A stretch of 19,158 nucleotides of DNA from an uncultured Fibrobacter sp. (GCA_937891805.1 CALATK010000239.1:1-19158); one strand, 5' to 3'. Counted from the first letter of the stretch, positions 1-7,185 are shown. Numbers and translations: made by a program. Notes: generated by a model from the letters alone, not told the origin.

Positions 1-2
1 CC

Positions 3-2372
3 GGTTTCCGCGCCAAGAAGCCCTGGTTCGACAAGGGAATCGACGTGTACGAAGACAGCCTGCGTGGGCCTATCCTCGCCTACGTCTCCTTCAAGAACCG
101 GGACCGGAATGGCCGCGCCCACTTCGACATCGCCCTAAGTGACACCAGCAAGAACGAACATTTCTTGACCCACCTGGCCAACGCAGTGTTTCCCGCCTTC
201 GACCCCAACGGTAAATTCGTGGTCTTTGCCCGCCGCGATGGAGAAAGCACCCGATTCGTGTTGAGCAAGGTTCCTTTCAACGCAGACTTCGGCGAACTCT
301 CTGCCGAAGACCCCGTAGATCTTTACGTTCCCGACAGCAAGCTCCGCTACTTCAACATCTACAGTCCGAAGGTGAGCCCCGACGGCAAGCGAATTCTCTT
401 CGGATTCTTTGACGACGTGCACCGGGGACTTGCCATCATCGACAGTGACGGAAAGAATTTCAAGACCGTTAGCGACGCCCTCTTTGACGAACGGGACGGC
501 AACTGGCTCTCCAACGAAAAGATTGTATTTGCCAGCAACCGGAACGGCATTTTCAACCTGATAGAAAAGGACCTCGCCACCGGAGCGGAGCGGCCCCTTA
601 CCAACGTAGTGGGTGGCGCCTTCACCCCAGCCCTCGGGCACGACACGCTGTACTTTACGCAATACGACCAGGACGGTTTTTCCCTTTATAAGTTGCCCTA
701 CCGCGATGCGGGTCCGGATAGCGTGACCGTTGACAGTATCGTCGTGACCTATCGGGACTCTACCGTCACCGTGCCGGACACCCTCTGGCGCGCGTGCCCG
801 CCTGAAGATAGCCTGTGCACGCCAGAAGCGGTCCTTGCCGAACGGGACAGCTCCTTCCAGATTGAAATGCGGGACACCCTGAAGGTCAAGGTGGCGGCAA
901 GTTCCCTGACCGGCGCTCAAATTGCACAGTCGCCGACCGGCGCACAAGCCGCCGACTCCGCGCAAAAAACACCCGCCCCCATCGTGCTGCGCGGAAGCCC
1001 CCTGAGGCCCGAAAAGAAGTTCACCCCTCTGGAGTCGCGGGAATTGGCCGGAGGCGAACAGAACTACCATCCCATCCCCTTTATACCGCTGTTCGTGCCG
1101 CTCCTGAGTTTCAACGAGAACGCCCCGGACCTGACCGTATTCGGCGAAGGCCAACGCAAGGCTAAGCTCGGGCTCTTGGCGATCCTTAGCGATCCTCTCA
1201 AGAAAAACGTCGTGCAGCTGGGGCTACTGCTTGAGCTGGGCAAGGGCATCGACTACATCAATGCCGACGGCCTGAATCCCGAACAAGAAAAAGAATTCTT
1301 TGTAAGCTGGTTCAACAGGAGCACGCCTCTTGACCTTGGAATCAACTACAGCTACGCCAACTACACCAGCAGGGATACCGTCCGCTACGAAGACGTGCGC
1401 GCCCACGGCGGAGACTCCCTCGGGTTCAACCACTACGCCATTTCCCAGCAGGCCGTGGCGGGCATGGCGGGCTACAGTCTGTTCAAGTCCATCGACACCT
1501 TGCAGGTGGCCCTGGGCTACGACTGGGCGGATTTCAACCTGTACGAAGACGATTTCTCCTGGACTTACCACAAGCGGATAAGCGCCCTCGCCACCTTCGG
1601 ACTGTACGGCGACCACGAAGGCGAAGACGGTTCGGGAATCAGCGGCCAGGGAAACGGCGCCGTCATCTCTTACCAGTATTCCAACAGCGACCTGTACAGG
1701 CCGGGCACCTTCGCCGAAAGTTTCTACGTCACCGAAAGCGGCTCCATCAAGCCCCGTTACAGGAATTTCAACATCCACCAGGTGGACCTGAACCTTTACG
1801 GGTCTGTCCAGAGCCCCCTAACGGGCGCACGGCTTGCCGCAGGGGGCAAGCTGGGCGGAATCTTCAACTGGAGTACCGACGCCAAGGAAGACACCCTGGA
1901 TTCCTATTACTACAACGCCGTATTCCTGGAAGGCTACCCCTACGTGCGTAGCAACGAAAGCTACACCCGCTCGGGCACCAAGACCGCCATAGCCGAAATC
2001 CACTACCTGTTCCCCGTCTATGACGACTGGCGCAAGCGCCTGTGGATTTTCAGCACAAGGGATCTGTACCTTGACGTGTTCGCTCAGGCGGGAGCCGCAT
2101 GGAACGGCAAGTGGAACAACTCCGACAACTTCACCAAACACGGTTTCTGGGACCGCTCCGCAGGTTTTGGCATCAGGTGGTCCAACAAGCTCTTCGAAAG
2201 CATCCCGGTGGACATGTCCCTTACATTCGCCCGGGCCCTGGACCGCATCGGCGAAGAAGACGGAGATGGCTACAAGCTGAAACCCATCGACCTGCCCCTG
2301 ATTCCCAAAAGGTTCGCACCCACCCGCATCCGCTTCAACTTGGGCATGGGATTCCTGAACAGCTGGCAGTAA
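3..2372 (+). CDS. TolB-like propeller / outer-membrane beta-barrel protein (5' end cut off)
   Basis: The frame is open from base 3, so the gene starts before the window; the GTG at 45 is only an internal codon. The visible part is 789 residues. Residues about 60-235 hold WD40/PD40 (TolB-like) blades: motifs FDPNGKFVVFARRDG, VSPDGKRILFG and EKIVFASNRNGIFNL are the usual S-P-D-G-K turn followed by a beta strand. Residues about 235-360 are a low-complexity linker rich in D, S, T and P. From about base 1080 to the end, alternating aromatic/polar strands (for example LGINYSYANYT, LQVALGYDWADFNLYEDD) look like an outer-membrane barrel, and the last strand is RIRFNLGMGFLNSWQ. I infer a surface or periplasm-facing outer-membrane protein; the ligand is unknown. 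It converges on the GH30 gene with 22 bases between stop codons. Confident about the gene and the propeller, less about the barrel, and no specific function is assigned. Confidence 0.75.
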   Translation, partial: GFRAKKPWFDKGIDVYEDSLRGPILAYVSFKNRDRNGRAHFDIALSDTSKNEHFLTHLANAVFPAFDPNGKFVVFARRDGESTRFVLSKVPFNADFGELSAEDPVDLYVPDSKLRYFNIYSPKVSPDGKRILFGFFDDVHRGLAIIDSDGKNFKTVSDALFDERDGNWLSNEKIVFASNRNGIFNLIEKDLATGAERPLTNVVGGAFTPALGHDTLYFTQYDQDGFSLYKLPYRDAGPDSVTVDSIVVTYRDSTVTVPDTLWRACPPEDSLCTPEAVLAERDSSFQIEMRDTLKVKVAASSLTGAQIAQSPTGAQAADSAQKTPAPIVLRGSPLRPEKKFTPLESRELAGGEQNYHPIPFIPLFVPLLSFNENAPDLTVFGEGQRKAKLGLLAILSDPLKKNVVQLGLLLELGKGIDYINADGLNPEQEKEFFVSWFNRSTPLDLGINYSYANYTSRDTVRYEDVRAHGGDSLGFNHYAISQQAVAGMAGYSLFKSIDTLQVALGYDWADFNLYEDDFSWTYHKRISALATFGLYGDHEGEDGSGISGQGNGAVISYQYSNSDLYRPGTFAESFYVTESGSIKPRYRNFNIHQVDLNLYGSVQSPLTGARLAAGGKLGGIFNWSTDAKEDTLDSYYYNAVFLEGYPYVRSNESYTRSGTKTAIAEIHYLFPVYDDWRKRLWIFSTRDLYLDVFAQAGAAWNGKWNNSDNFTKHGFWDRSAGFGIRWSNKLFESIPVDMSLTFARALDRIGEEDGDGYKLKPIDLPLIPKRFAPTRIRFNLGMGFLNSWQ

Positions 2373-2394
2373 GTCGTAGATATTCTTTTGCTAG

Positions 2395-4065
2395 TTACCG
2401 CAACTGGATTCGCTGCACCTTCCAGGAATTGCCGTCTTTGACTCGCAAAATATAGGGGCCAGCAGGCAAGTTTGCAAGCGAGACGCGTCCCGCCACGTTC
2501 TGAGCCTGATAAACCGGGCGGCCCTGCATGTCGAAAACCTGCAGAGACTTCACGCCGGACGTAGTCACAACACGGCCCACGATTGAAACGCCCAAACTGC
2601 GAGTATCAGAAGCCAACCGAATGGCAGAACTGTTCATGTTCTTGTAGACAAAGGTCGTGATTGAGTTTCCCGGAATACTATAGGAATCAGCTATATCGAT
2701 AACCTTGCTCTTTTCACCGTTCTCTACGGATTGAACCGCCGTAACGAGTTCCCATTTTTCCTCTGCATGGCCCATCACAAGGACCTGGTCATACTGGATT
2801 ACAGGGGCATCCAGGCTCACGGCCGAGGAACCTTCGTTAACGACCACCACCGTCACAGAATCCCGGCCGTATGCATCCCTAAAAGCAACGGCATAAAGGT
2901 CGGCAGCATCGGAAACTATAGCCGGAACCACATACCAGCCCGGATTCACGAATTTTGAATAATGGCGCAAGGCATGGTATTCGGGGCTAATGACAATCTG
3001 GTCTTCAGAGCAACTTCCCCAGCCCTTGGTGCAGACTCCAATCAACTGTCCCTTGCCTTCGCCCCAGAACAGTTCCCAGGCAATATATCCGGCAATTCCG
3101 CCCGAAGTACATCCCACCTGGATAATGTGGGCAAGACCCGTCATATATTCTTCCTTGCCGTTTTCTTCCATGCTGCAGAATTCTGTCATGATGATTGGCT
3201 TGGTGGAAGAAAGATACTTGGTCATAATGCCATCCATAGGACTACGGAAGTTCTCCGGATTGTTGTAGTTTTCCAGGGAATTGTCATGGCCATTCCCAGC
3301 ATGGTACAGGTGATAGGCGTAACCATCCAGTTTATTGCCATCCAGGGCATTCATGTATTTCTGGAAATTGTCGTAACCGATGCCAAGGGGTTCAGGTCCC
3401 AAAATCTTGGGCGGATTTGCTATGGACTTCAAGGAATCGTAAACCGCATTCAATGCCTGGGCGTAACCCGCCACCGAACCCGATTCTGTAGGGTCGAACA
3501 GGGTTTCGTGGTAATCGGCAAACATGTCCGGTTCGTTCTGCAAACTGATGTAGTCAATAGGGATGCCTGCGGCACGATAAGCCAGGTAACTCTGTTTCCA
3601 CCAACTAGCAAAATCACTATAGACATATTTGCCATAAGGGTCCGTATTCGAAGGTTTAAGCGTTGCCTTTGACTTATCTCCAGCAGCAGCGCTTCCCTCC
3701 AAACTATTGCTGGGCTTCAGGTTTGCGGGGGCAGACCAGCTGGACATCTCGATTTTCAGTTTATCTCCCTGACGGTTCTTGGCGGCCTTGACGATAGCCA
3801 CGTCATCCTTGCTGACGCCTTCGGATAAATCCTGCGCCCAGTTTCCCATACGCAAAAGAGTAAGATTCAAGCCTGTAAAGGCGGTATCGTAAAAGGCCTC
3901 GCGGGTGGATTCCCCAAGAGCGGTAACCCACCCTTGGTAATAAACAGCACCCGCACCAAAACCCACCACCTGCTGTTCAGGATTATCCTTTTGTACCGTT
4001 ATGGAGGCTCCCTGGGCGCACACGGCGGCTAGGACAGCAAGAGAAAAAAATTTACGAATCACCAT
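2395..4065 (-). CDS. Secreted GH30-family glycoside hydrolase with C-terminal T9SS-like sorting domain
   Basis: A 556-residue exported enzyme, probably a hemicellulase such as a xylanase or glucuronoxylanase. An N-terminal signal peptide (RKFF, then SLAVLAAVCAQGA) ends near residue 20. Residues about 25-370 form the GH30 (clan A) barrel: FGAGAVYYQGW near the start, LRMGNWAQDL, then ISLQNEPD with the acid/base Glu178, and IIMTEFCS with the nucleophile Glu295. Residues about 375-478 form the beta-sandwich that normally packs on a GH30 barrel. Residues about 485-556 resemble a type A sorting domain of type IX secretion (LQVFDMQGRPVY, NLPAGPYILRV, basic end QRIQLR). The start is ATG 4065, chosen for the AGGAGA ribosome site about seven bases upstream and the signal peptide. 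The exact substrate cannot be read from sequence alone; xylan and other beta-linked glycans are all possible for GH30. Confidence 0.88.
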   Translation of the reverse strand: MVIRKFFSLAVLAAVCAQGASITVQKDNPEQQVVGFGAGAVYYQGWVTALGESTREAFYDTAFTGLNLTLLRMGNWAQDLSEGVSKDDVAIVKAAKNRQGDKLKIEMSSWSAPANLKPSNSLEGSAAAGDKSKATLKPSNTDPYGKYVYSDFASWWKQSYLAYRAAGIPIDYISLQNEPDMFADYHETLFDPTESGSVAGYAQALNAVYDSLKSIANPPKILGPEPLGIGYDNFQKYMNALDGNKLDGYAYHLYHAGNGHDNSLENYNNPENFRSPMDGIMTKYLSSTKPIIMTEFCSMEENGKEEYMTGLAHIIQVGCTSGGIAGYIAWELFWGEGKGQLIGVCTKGWGSCSEDQIVISPEYHALRHYSKFVNPGWYVVPAIVSDAADLYAVAFRDAYGRDSVTVVVVNEGSSAVSLDAPVIQYDQVLVMGHAEEKWELVTAVQSVENGEKSKVIDIADSYSIPGNSITTFVYKNMNSSAIRLASDTRSLGVSIVGRVVTTSGVKSLQVFDMQGRPVYQAQNVAGRVSLANLPAGPYILRVKDGNSWKVQRIQLR

Positions 4066-4158
4066 AGATATCTCCTTTTACCCACCATCTATCCCGCTTA
4101 AAAATAAATCCTTTGCAAAATCAACACAGCTTTTTTTTTCAAAAACACCCAATTTCAG

Positions 4159-4177
4159 TTGTTTTTATTAAAAACAA
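4159..4177. repeat. 19-base perfect palindrome, possible operator
   Basis: TTGTTTTTA and TAAAAACAA are exact reverse complements around a single central T. The site lies about 94 bases before the GH30 start and 172 before the lipoprotein start. The size and symmetry suit a dimeric regulator, but the sequence is very AT-rich, so chance is not excluded. Confidence 0.4.
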
Positions 4178-4311
4178 GGCATTTTTCCCTCCAGAAGGCT
4201 AGAATTACTGCATTTTTGTACACCGTTTTTCAAAATGTCATGTTTTGACACGGCATTTTAGTTATATTAGTTCACACGGTGGAAATTTTAAAACAAAGTC
4301 GAAAAAAAAAT

Positions 4312-4317
4312 TATATT
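4312..4317 (+). promoter_or_regulatory. Candidate -10 box (TATATT) of the lipoprotein gene
   Basis: TATATT lies 32 bases before ATG 4350, just after an A9 run. The same sequence at a nearly equal distance precedes the gene at 13277. No convincing -35 box is visible. Confidence 0.4.
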
Positions 4318-4349
4318 AAGGGAATACAAACTAAATCAAGAGAAACACC

Positions 4350-4904
4350 ATGAAAAAGATTATCGCCCTTCTGGCATTCGCCCTGTTCATTGTCGGTTGC
4401 GCAGGCACTCCCCAGGAACAATCCGCAAGCAAGATGATGAAGATGCAGAAAGAAAAGCAGGAACTGATGGATAAAGGCGTCACGGCCGGTCTCGGCGTCG
4501 GCGAATCCAAATCCGAACAGCTGGCCTATGACGAGGCCGACCTGAACGCCCGCACCGATGTGGCCCGTGCCGTGGAATCCAAGGTAGAAGCCTTTATCCG
4601 CAACTACCAAGAAGAAGTAGGTGACGAACTCACCCAGCACAAGGAAGAGGCCAAAAAGAACGTCATTTCCGATATGCAGAACGGCGTCAGCATAATCAAG
4701 ATGGACATGGAAGTCACCGAAGCGGGAAAGTTCAAGGTCTACGCCATCGCCGCCATGGACCCCGAAGCCTTCAAGAAGGCCTTCGAAGCCGCTCTGACCG
4801 CCCAGAAAATCAATGTGGAACGCGCCCGTGCCACGAAAGGTTATGCCGATCTGGATAAAGCTGCCGCCGCCCTTGACCAATACAAGGCCAGCCAGAGGCA
4901 GTAG
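4350..4904 (+). CDS. LPP20-like lipoprotein
   Basis: A 184-residue lipoprotein. The signal peptide MKKIIALLAFALFIVGC ends in a lipobox (IVGC) with the lipidated Cys17, so the mature protein is anchored in a membrane facing the periplasm or surface. The mature part is charged and mostly helical. GLGVGESKSEQLAYDEADLNAR resembles the start of LPP20-family domains (a G-x-G-x-A/S-x-S-x-x-x-A-x-x-x-A pattern), followed by a long coiled-coil-like helix to about residue 110, then a strand pair VSIIKMDMEVTEAGKFKVYAIAAM. The C-terminus is a second Ala/Lys-rich helix. The start codon follows a weak AAGAGA ribosome site; a TATATT box lies 32 bases upstream, and a hairpin terminator follows. Role unknown: LPP20 relatives include envelope lipoproteins without a fixed enzymatic activity. 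Confidence 0.75.
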   Translation: MKKIIALLAFALFIVGCAGTPQEQSASKMMKMQKEKQELMDKGVTAGLGVGESKSEQLAYDEADLNARTDVARAVESKVEAFIRNYQEEVGDELTQHKEEAKKNVISDMQNGVSIIKMDMEVTEAGKFKVYAIAAMDPEAFKKAFEAALTAQKINVERARATKGYADLDKAAAALDQYKASQRQ

Positions 4905-4931
4905 CCTACTCTAAACTAGACATTTTCCCCT

Positions 4932-4963
4932 GACCGCAGCACTCGGTGCCATGCGGTCTTTTT
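4932..4963 (+). terminator. Rho-independent terminator after the LPP20-like lipoprotein gene
   Basis: GACCGCA (4932-4938) pairs with TGCGGTC (4952-4958). Inside it GCAC pairs with GTGC around TCG. Five T residues follow directly. It lies 28 bases after the stop codon. Confidence 0.85.
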
Positions 4964-5004
4964 CATATACACGGGCATTTGCCATCACTTGCTCCATATT
5001 TTTT

Positions 5005-5010
5005 TATATT
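5005..5010 (+). promoter_or_regulatory. Candidate -10 box (TATATT) for the structured leader
   Basis: TATATT ends 27 bases before the structured element begins. A start seven bases downstream would give an RNA with a leader of about 200 bases carrying the whole element. A TTGCCA at 4979-4984 is 20 bases upstream, too far for a standard -35. Weak call. Confidence 0.3.
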
Positions 5011-5037
5011 TGCCGCGCCCAAATAAGAAGAAGAGGG

Positions 5038-5191
5038 CGCCTCTAAAAATTGCTTTGATAAAAAGAATTTGAGCGAAACCGAGCGCAGGCAGGAACGAAA
5101 AGTGGTGAATACTGGAGGTCTTTACCACTTTGAGTGACGAAACTGCGCAAAGTGTTGCAGCCAAATTTTTGAAAATGAATTTTTAGAGGTG
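5038..5191 (+). ncRNA. Long structured RNA leader (or small RNA) upstream of the unknown gene
   Basis: Bases 5038-5051 pair with 5178-5191; twelve of these pairs (CCTCTAAAAATT with its exact reverse complement) are perfect, plus one G-U and one C-G. Inside, 5063-5071 pairs with 5162-5170 (nine pairs, one G-U), 5083-5088 (GCGCAG) pairs with 5143-5148 (CTGCGC), and 5099-5109 pairs with 5121-5131 (eight perfect pairs, then G-U and two A-U pairs) around an 11-base loop. All four stems nest in one order, giving one long rod with internal loops. It ends 14 bases before the ribosome site of the next gene, with no U-run, so a cis leader or riboswitch is likelier than a free RNA. I do not recognise a known class. 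Confidence 0.5.
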
Positions 5192-5205
5192 ACCCGGAAT
5201 ATACT

Positions 5206-5210
5206 AGGAG
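5206..5210 (+). promoter_or_regulatory. Ribosome binding site that fixes the start of the unknown gene
   Basis: AGGAG lies five bases before ATG 5216. The in-frame GTG at 5189 lies within the outer stem and has no such site, so ATG 5216 is preferred. Confidence 0.75.
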
Positions 5211-5215
5211 TAAAA

Positions 5216-6217
5216 ATGGCTTCTGAAAATGCAATTATCGAACGTGCCGAAATGTACCTGCGCAAATTGTCTTGCGGCATCAACCCCCTCACCGACGAAA
5301 TCCTCCCCGAAGGGGACTCCTGTAAGCAGGAGCGAATCAGCAAGTGCCTTGCCTATGTGGCCTCCCTGTTGCAACAACAGCTGAACCACGAGCAGTTGGC
5401 GCCCGTAACCACACCCCGCAAGCCCGCACCCAAAGCTCCCAAGGCCCCCAGGCAGCCCCTTTCTATTGCTCCCGAATCTATCAGCAAGTACCGTTTCTTC
5501 GACTACCCCGTCTCGATTTCCCGCGTGGTCCGCAACATCAACGAACTTATCCCTGCAGGCGTGAACATGAACCACCTGCTCTACGCCGACGTGGCCAACT
5601 TCTTGGTTCAGCAGGGCATCCTTGCCCGGCAGATGACCGAAAACGGAACAGAAGCGAACCTGCCCACGGAGCTCGGCGAATCATACGGGTTCGAAAAGGG
5701 CGAATCGGACCTCCGGGGCCACCACAACATTTATACCCAATGCTGGGAAAAGGCCCAACAGTACGTGCTGGACAACCTCCAGAAATGTATCGACATCGCC
5801 AACGAGCGCTTTGCAAACCGCGGTTCCAACCATGCCGACGAAGACGATGCCGAAGAAGGAAACTTCCCTCGCAAGGCCCGTGAAAAATTCCACATTTCTG
5901 CAGAAGAACTGAATAGCTACCCCGCTGACGAAACTCCCATACCAGTAAGCGAGATTGCACGGCGTCTCAACGCCCTGATTGGCCCCAACACAGAACGTAT
6001 TTACTACAAAGTAATCCGTGACTGGTACGTATCCGAAGGCTACCTGGAATTCAAGGAATCTCCCGACGGCAAGGGAGCGTTCCTCCCCACCGAAAAAGGC
6101 TCTCTCGCAGGGCTTATGGTAGAATCCCGTACCGGCAAGTTGGGCGAACTCTACGACGTGGTCATGTACGACTCCAAGGCCCAGCGTCTGTTCCTAGACC
6201 ATATTACGAGCATTTAA
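5216..6217 (+). CDS. Unknown protein with N-terminal INPLT motif and two winged-helix-like repeats
   Basis: A 333-residue soluble protein with no signal peptide. Residues 1-60 carry LRKLSCGINPLTDEILPEGD followed by ERISKCLAYVASLL, a motif I recall at the N-terminus of uncharacterised, helicase-linked proteins in Bacteroidota and Firmicutes. Residues about 62-82 are a Pro/Lys/Ala-rich, basic linker. Then come two related domains: about 91-188 and 235-330. Both read PVS-x3-R-x-(I/L)-N-x-L-I, then a helix ending V-x-x-G-(I/Y)-L, then LPTE-x-G, and end in an aromatic strand and a helix with a final LDN/LDH. The second repeat fits the helix-strand wing of a winged helix. An acidic stretch (ADEDDAEEG, 207-215) joins them. 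DNA or RNA binding is inferred from the fold-like pattern only. Its long structured leader suggests post-transcriptional control. Confidence 0.7.
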   Translation: MASENAIIERAEMYLRKLSCGINPLTDEILPEGDSCKQERISKCLAYVASLLQQQLNHEQLAPVTTPRKPAPKAPKAPRQPLSIAPESISKYRFFDYPVSISRVVRNINELIPAGVNMNHLLYADVANFLVQQGILARQMTENGTEANLPTELGESYGFEKGESDLRGHHNIYTQCWEKAQQYVLDNLQKCIDIANERFANRGSNHADEDDAEEGNFPRKAREKFHISAEELNSYPADETPIPVSEIARRLNALIGPNTERIYYKVIRDWYVSEGYLEFKESPDGKGAFLPTEKGSLAGLMVESRTGKLGELYDVVMYDSKAQRLFLDHITSI

Positions 6218-6229
6218 CAAATATTCCAA

Positions 6230-6249
6230 CGCCCAGATATCTTCTGGCG
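6230..6249. terminator. Hairpin between convergent genes, possible bidirectional terminator
   Basis: CGCC-C-AGA (6230-6237, one bulged C) pairs with TCTGGCG (6243-6249) in the 35-base gap between two convergent stop codons. There is no clear T-run on either side, so it may only act as a weak or factor-assisted terminator. Confidence 0.35.
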
Positions 6250-6252
6250 CTA

Positions 6253-7185
6253 TTAGATGTGGAACTCTTTTTCCACTTGTTCTAGTTCTTTGCCCCATTC
6301 GGCCAGAATTTTCTGTTTTAGTTTTTTGGCCAAAGAAGGGGCGCGTCCTTGGGTAGAGACGGTTACCGCTATATTTTCGCCAAAATCCATACGAGCAGGC
6401 ACAATAAAGTCCCCATCAAGGTAGTCACAGGCGTTGTTCACCAGAATGCGGCGGGCCCGAGCATCATTACTCACCTGGGCGTTTACCGCCGGCTGGTCCG
6501 TACAGATAAACACCATAAAGATACCACGAAGGTCCAGTGGTTCGTATGGTCGATTTTTTATAGCTATGAGGTTTGAGGTATAAGGTCGGGCTTCGCCCTT
6601 TGAAGTAAGATTTTCGAATTCAGGGTCGAACTGCGGGGCCACTACGGTAATGCGTGCTCCCGTAGGCAAAAGAGTCTTGACCTTGCGGAAAGCAATACGG
6701 CCTCCACCGACCACAAGAACGTTACGGCCCTCTAGGTTCAGTTCGATGGAAAGAAGGTTCGAGGCTCGGGGTTCGAGGCTCGAGGTGCGAGGTTCAAAGG
6801 GCGAAGTCGAACCCAAGGTGCCTTGTGAGCTTGCAATTTGTGCATTGCGGACTCCTTCTACCACCATGTCGCCAAATTCTTTCCAATCGCCAAGGCAAGG
6901 TAAAAGGGTTATAGGGATCTGCGGGAATTCTACCTGCAAACGGGCCACCACACGGGGCACGTCATTTTTGGCGTGCTGCCCGTTCAAAAGCAAAAACGGC
7001 AAGAGCGTCACCGATTTCACATCTTCCCGAAGCAAGGTACGCAAGTCATTTTCCAGGTCCAAAAGGCTGGTACTCGCCACACGGGTACCGGGCAAGTCAT
7101 GGTGCAACTTGTCCAGGATTTCCTCAAAGCCCTTATAGGCTCCCGGTAAAATGCAATGATGGGCGATAATCAGGATAGCTTTCAC
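6253..7185 (-). CDS. Fused sirohydrochlorin chelatase (CbiX/CbiK/SirB-like) and precorrin-2 dehydrogenase (SirC)
   Basis: A 310-residue bifunctional enzyme for the last two steps to siroheme. Residues 1-115 are a short type II chelatase: IIAHH near the start (His9/His10) and LPFLLLNGQHAKNDVP with His71, matching the metal-binding histidines of CbiX/CbiK/SirB. Residues 148-310 are a Met8/CysG-type NAD-dependent dehydrogenase: NVLVVGGGRIAFRK (Rossmann glycines 160-162), ICTDQPAVN, VNNACDYLDGDFIVPA and VSTQGRAPSLAKKLK. The chelatase half is single-domain length. Two repeat-derived stretches lie in frame: residues 131-144 in the linker and about 200-206 in the dehydrogenase. It starts at GTG 7185, whose bases form a GTGA overlap with the stop of cobA-hemD, so translation is probably coupled. 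The metal is probably iron (siroheme), but cobalt cannot be ruled out for the chelatase. Confidence 0.85.
   Translation of the reverse strand: MKAILIIAHHCILPGAYKGFEEILDKLHHDLPGTRVASTSLLDLENDLRTLLREDVKSVTLLPFLLLNGQHAKNDVPRVVARLQVEFPQIPITLLPCLGDWKEFGDMVVEGVRNAQIASSQGTLGSTSPFEPRTSSLEPRASNLLSIELNLEGRNVLVVGGGRIAFRKVKTLLPTGARITVVAPQFDPEFENLTSKGEARPYTSNLIAIKNRPYEPLDLRGIFMVFICTDQPAVNAQVSNDARARRILVNNACDYLDGDFIVPARMDFGENIAVTVSTQGRAPSLAKKLKQKILAEWGKELEQVEKEFHI
6568..6588. repeat. Three heptad units inside the SirC domain
   Basis: Plus-strand units GAGGTTT, GAGGTAT and a third AAGG unit, 21 bases long, continue into GGGCTTCGCCC, a small hairpin. On the coding strand they give part of ARPYTSNLIA. The family normally has a short turn here. 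Confidence 0.55.
6754..6795. repeat. Six in-frame heptad units in the chelatase-SirC linker
   Basis: Six consecutive 7-base units of the form (G/A)(A/G)GGNNC, such as GAGGCTC and GAGGTTC, span exactly 42 bases. On the coding strand they start on a codon boundary and encode residues 131-144 (EPRTSSLEPRASNL), so the reading frame is kept. Confidence 0.8.

Larger units (their letters stand above)
4066..4349. promoter_or_regulatory. Divergent promoter region between GH30 and lipoprotein genes
   Basis: A 284-base AT-rich gap with no gene. It holds a T9 run (4131-4139), an A9 run (4302-4310), a perfect 19-base palindrome (4159-4177), a TTGACA (4245-4250) and two TTATATTA boxes (4262-4269 and 4311-4318). 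The second box sits 32 bases before the lipoprotein ATG and is the better -10 candidate, since the same box lies 29 bases before the lipoprotein gene at 13277. The homopolymer tracts suggest bent or stiff promoter DNA. No promoter start has been shown, so the assignments are inference. Confidence 0.5.

Noticed and set aside
135..1154. 339-residue open frame on the minus strand
   Set aside because: It lies wholly opposite the propeller/barrel gene, has no recognisable domain, and its composition is that expected for the antisense of a GC-rich gene.
4245..4268. TTGACA followed by TATATT as a standard promoter
   Set aside because: The spacer is only 12 bases, too short for a sigma-70 type promoter; the TATATT at 4312 fits better.
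4907..4926. Four TANNC pentamers after the lipoprotein stop
   Set aside because: Different period from the heptads and too short; probably chance.
5038..5191. The 12-base inverted repeat as the ends of a small mobile element (MITE)
   Set aside because: No target-site duplication is visible outside the repeats, and the three further nested stems fit an RNA better. Not fully excluded without other copies.
5189..5215. GTG start nine codons upstream of the unknown gene
   Set aside because: It lies in the outer stem of the leader with no ribosome site; ATG 5216 has AGGAG five bases upstream.
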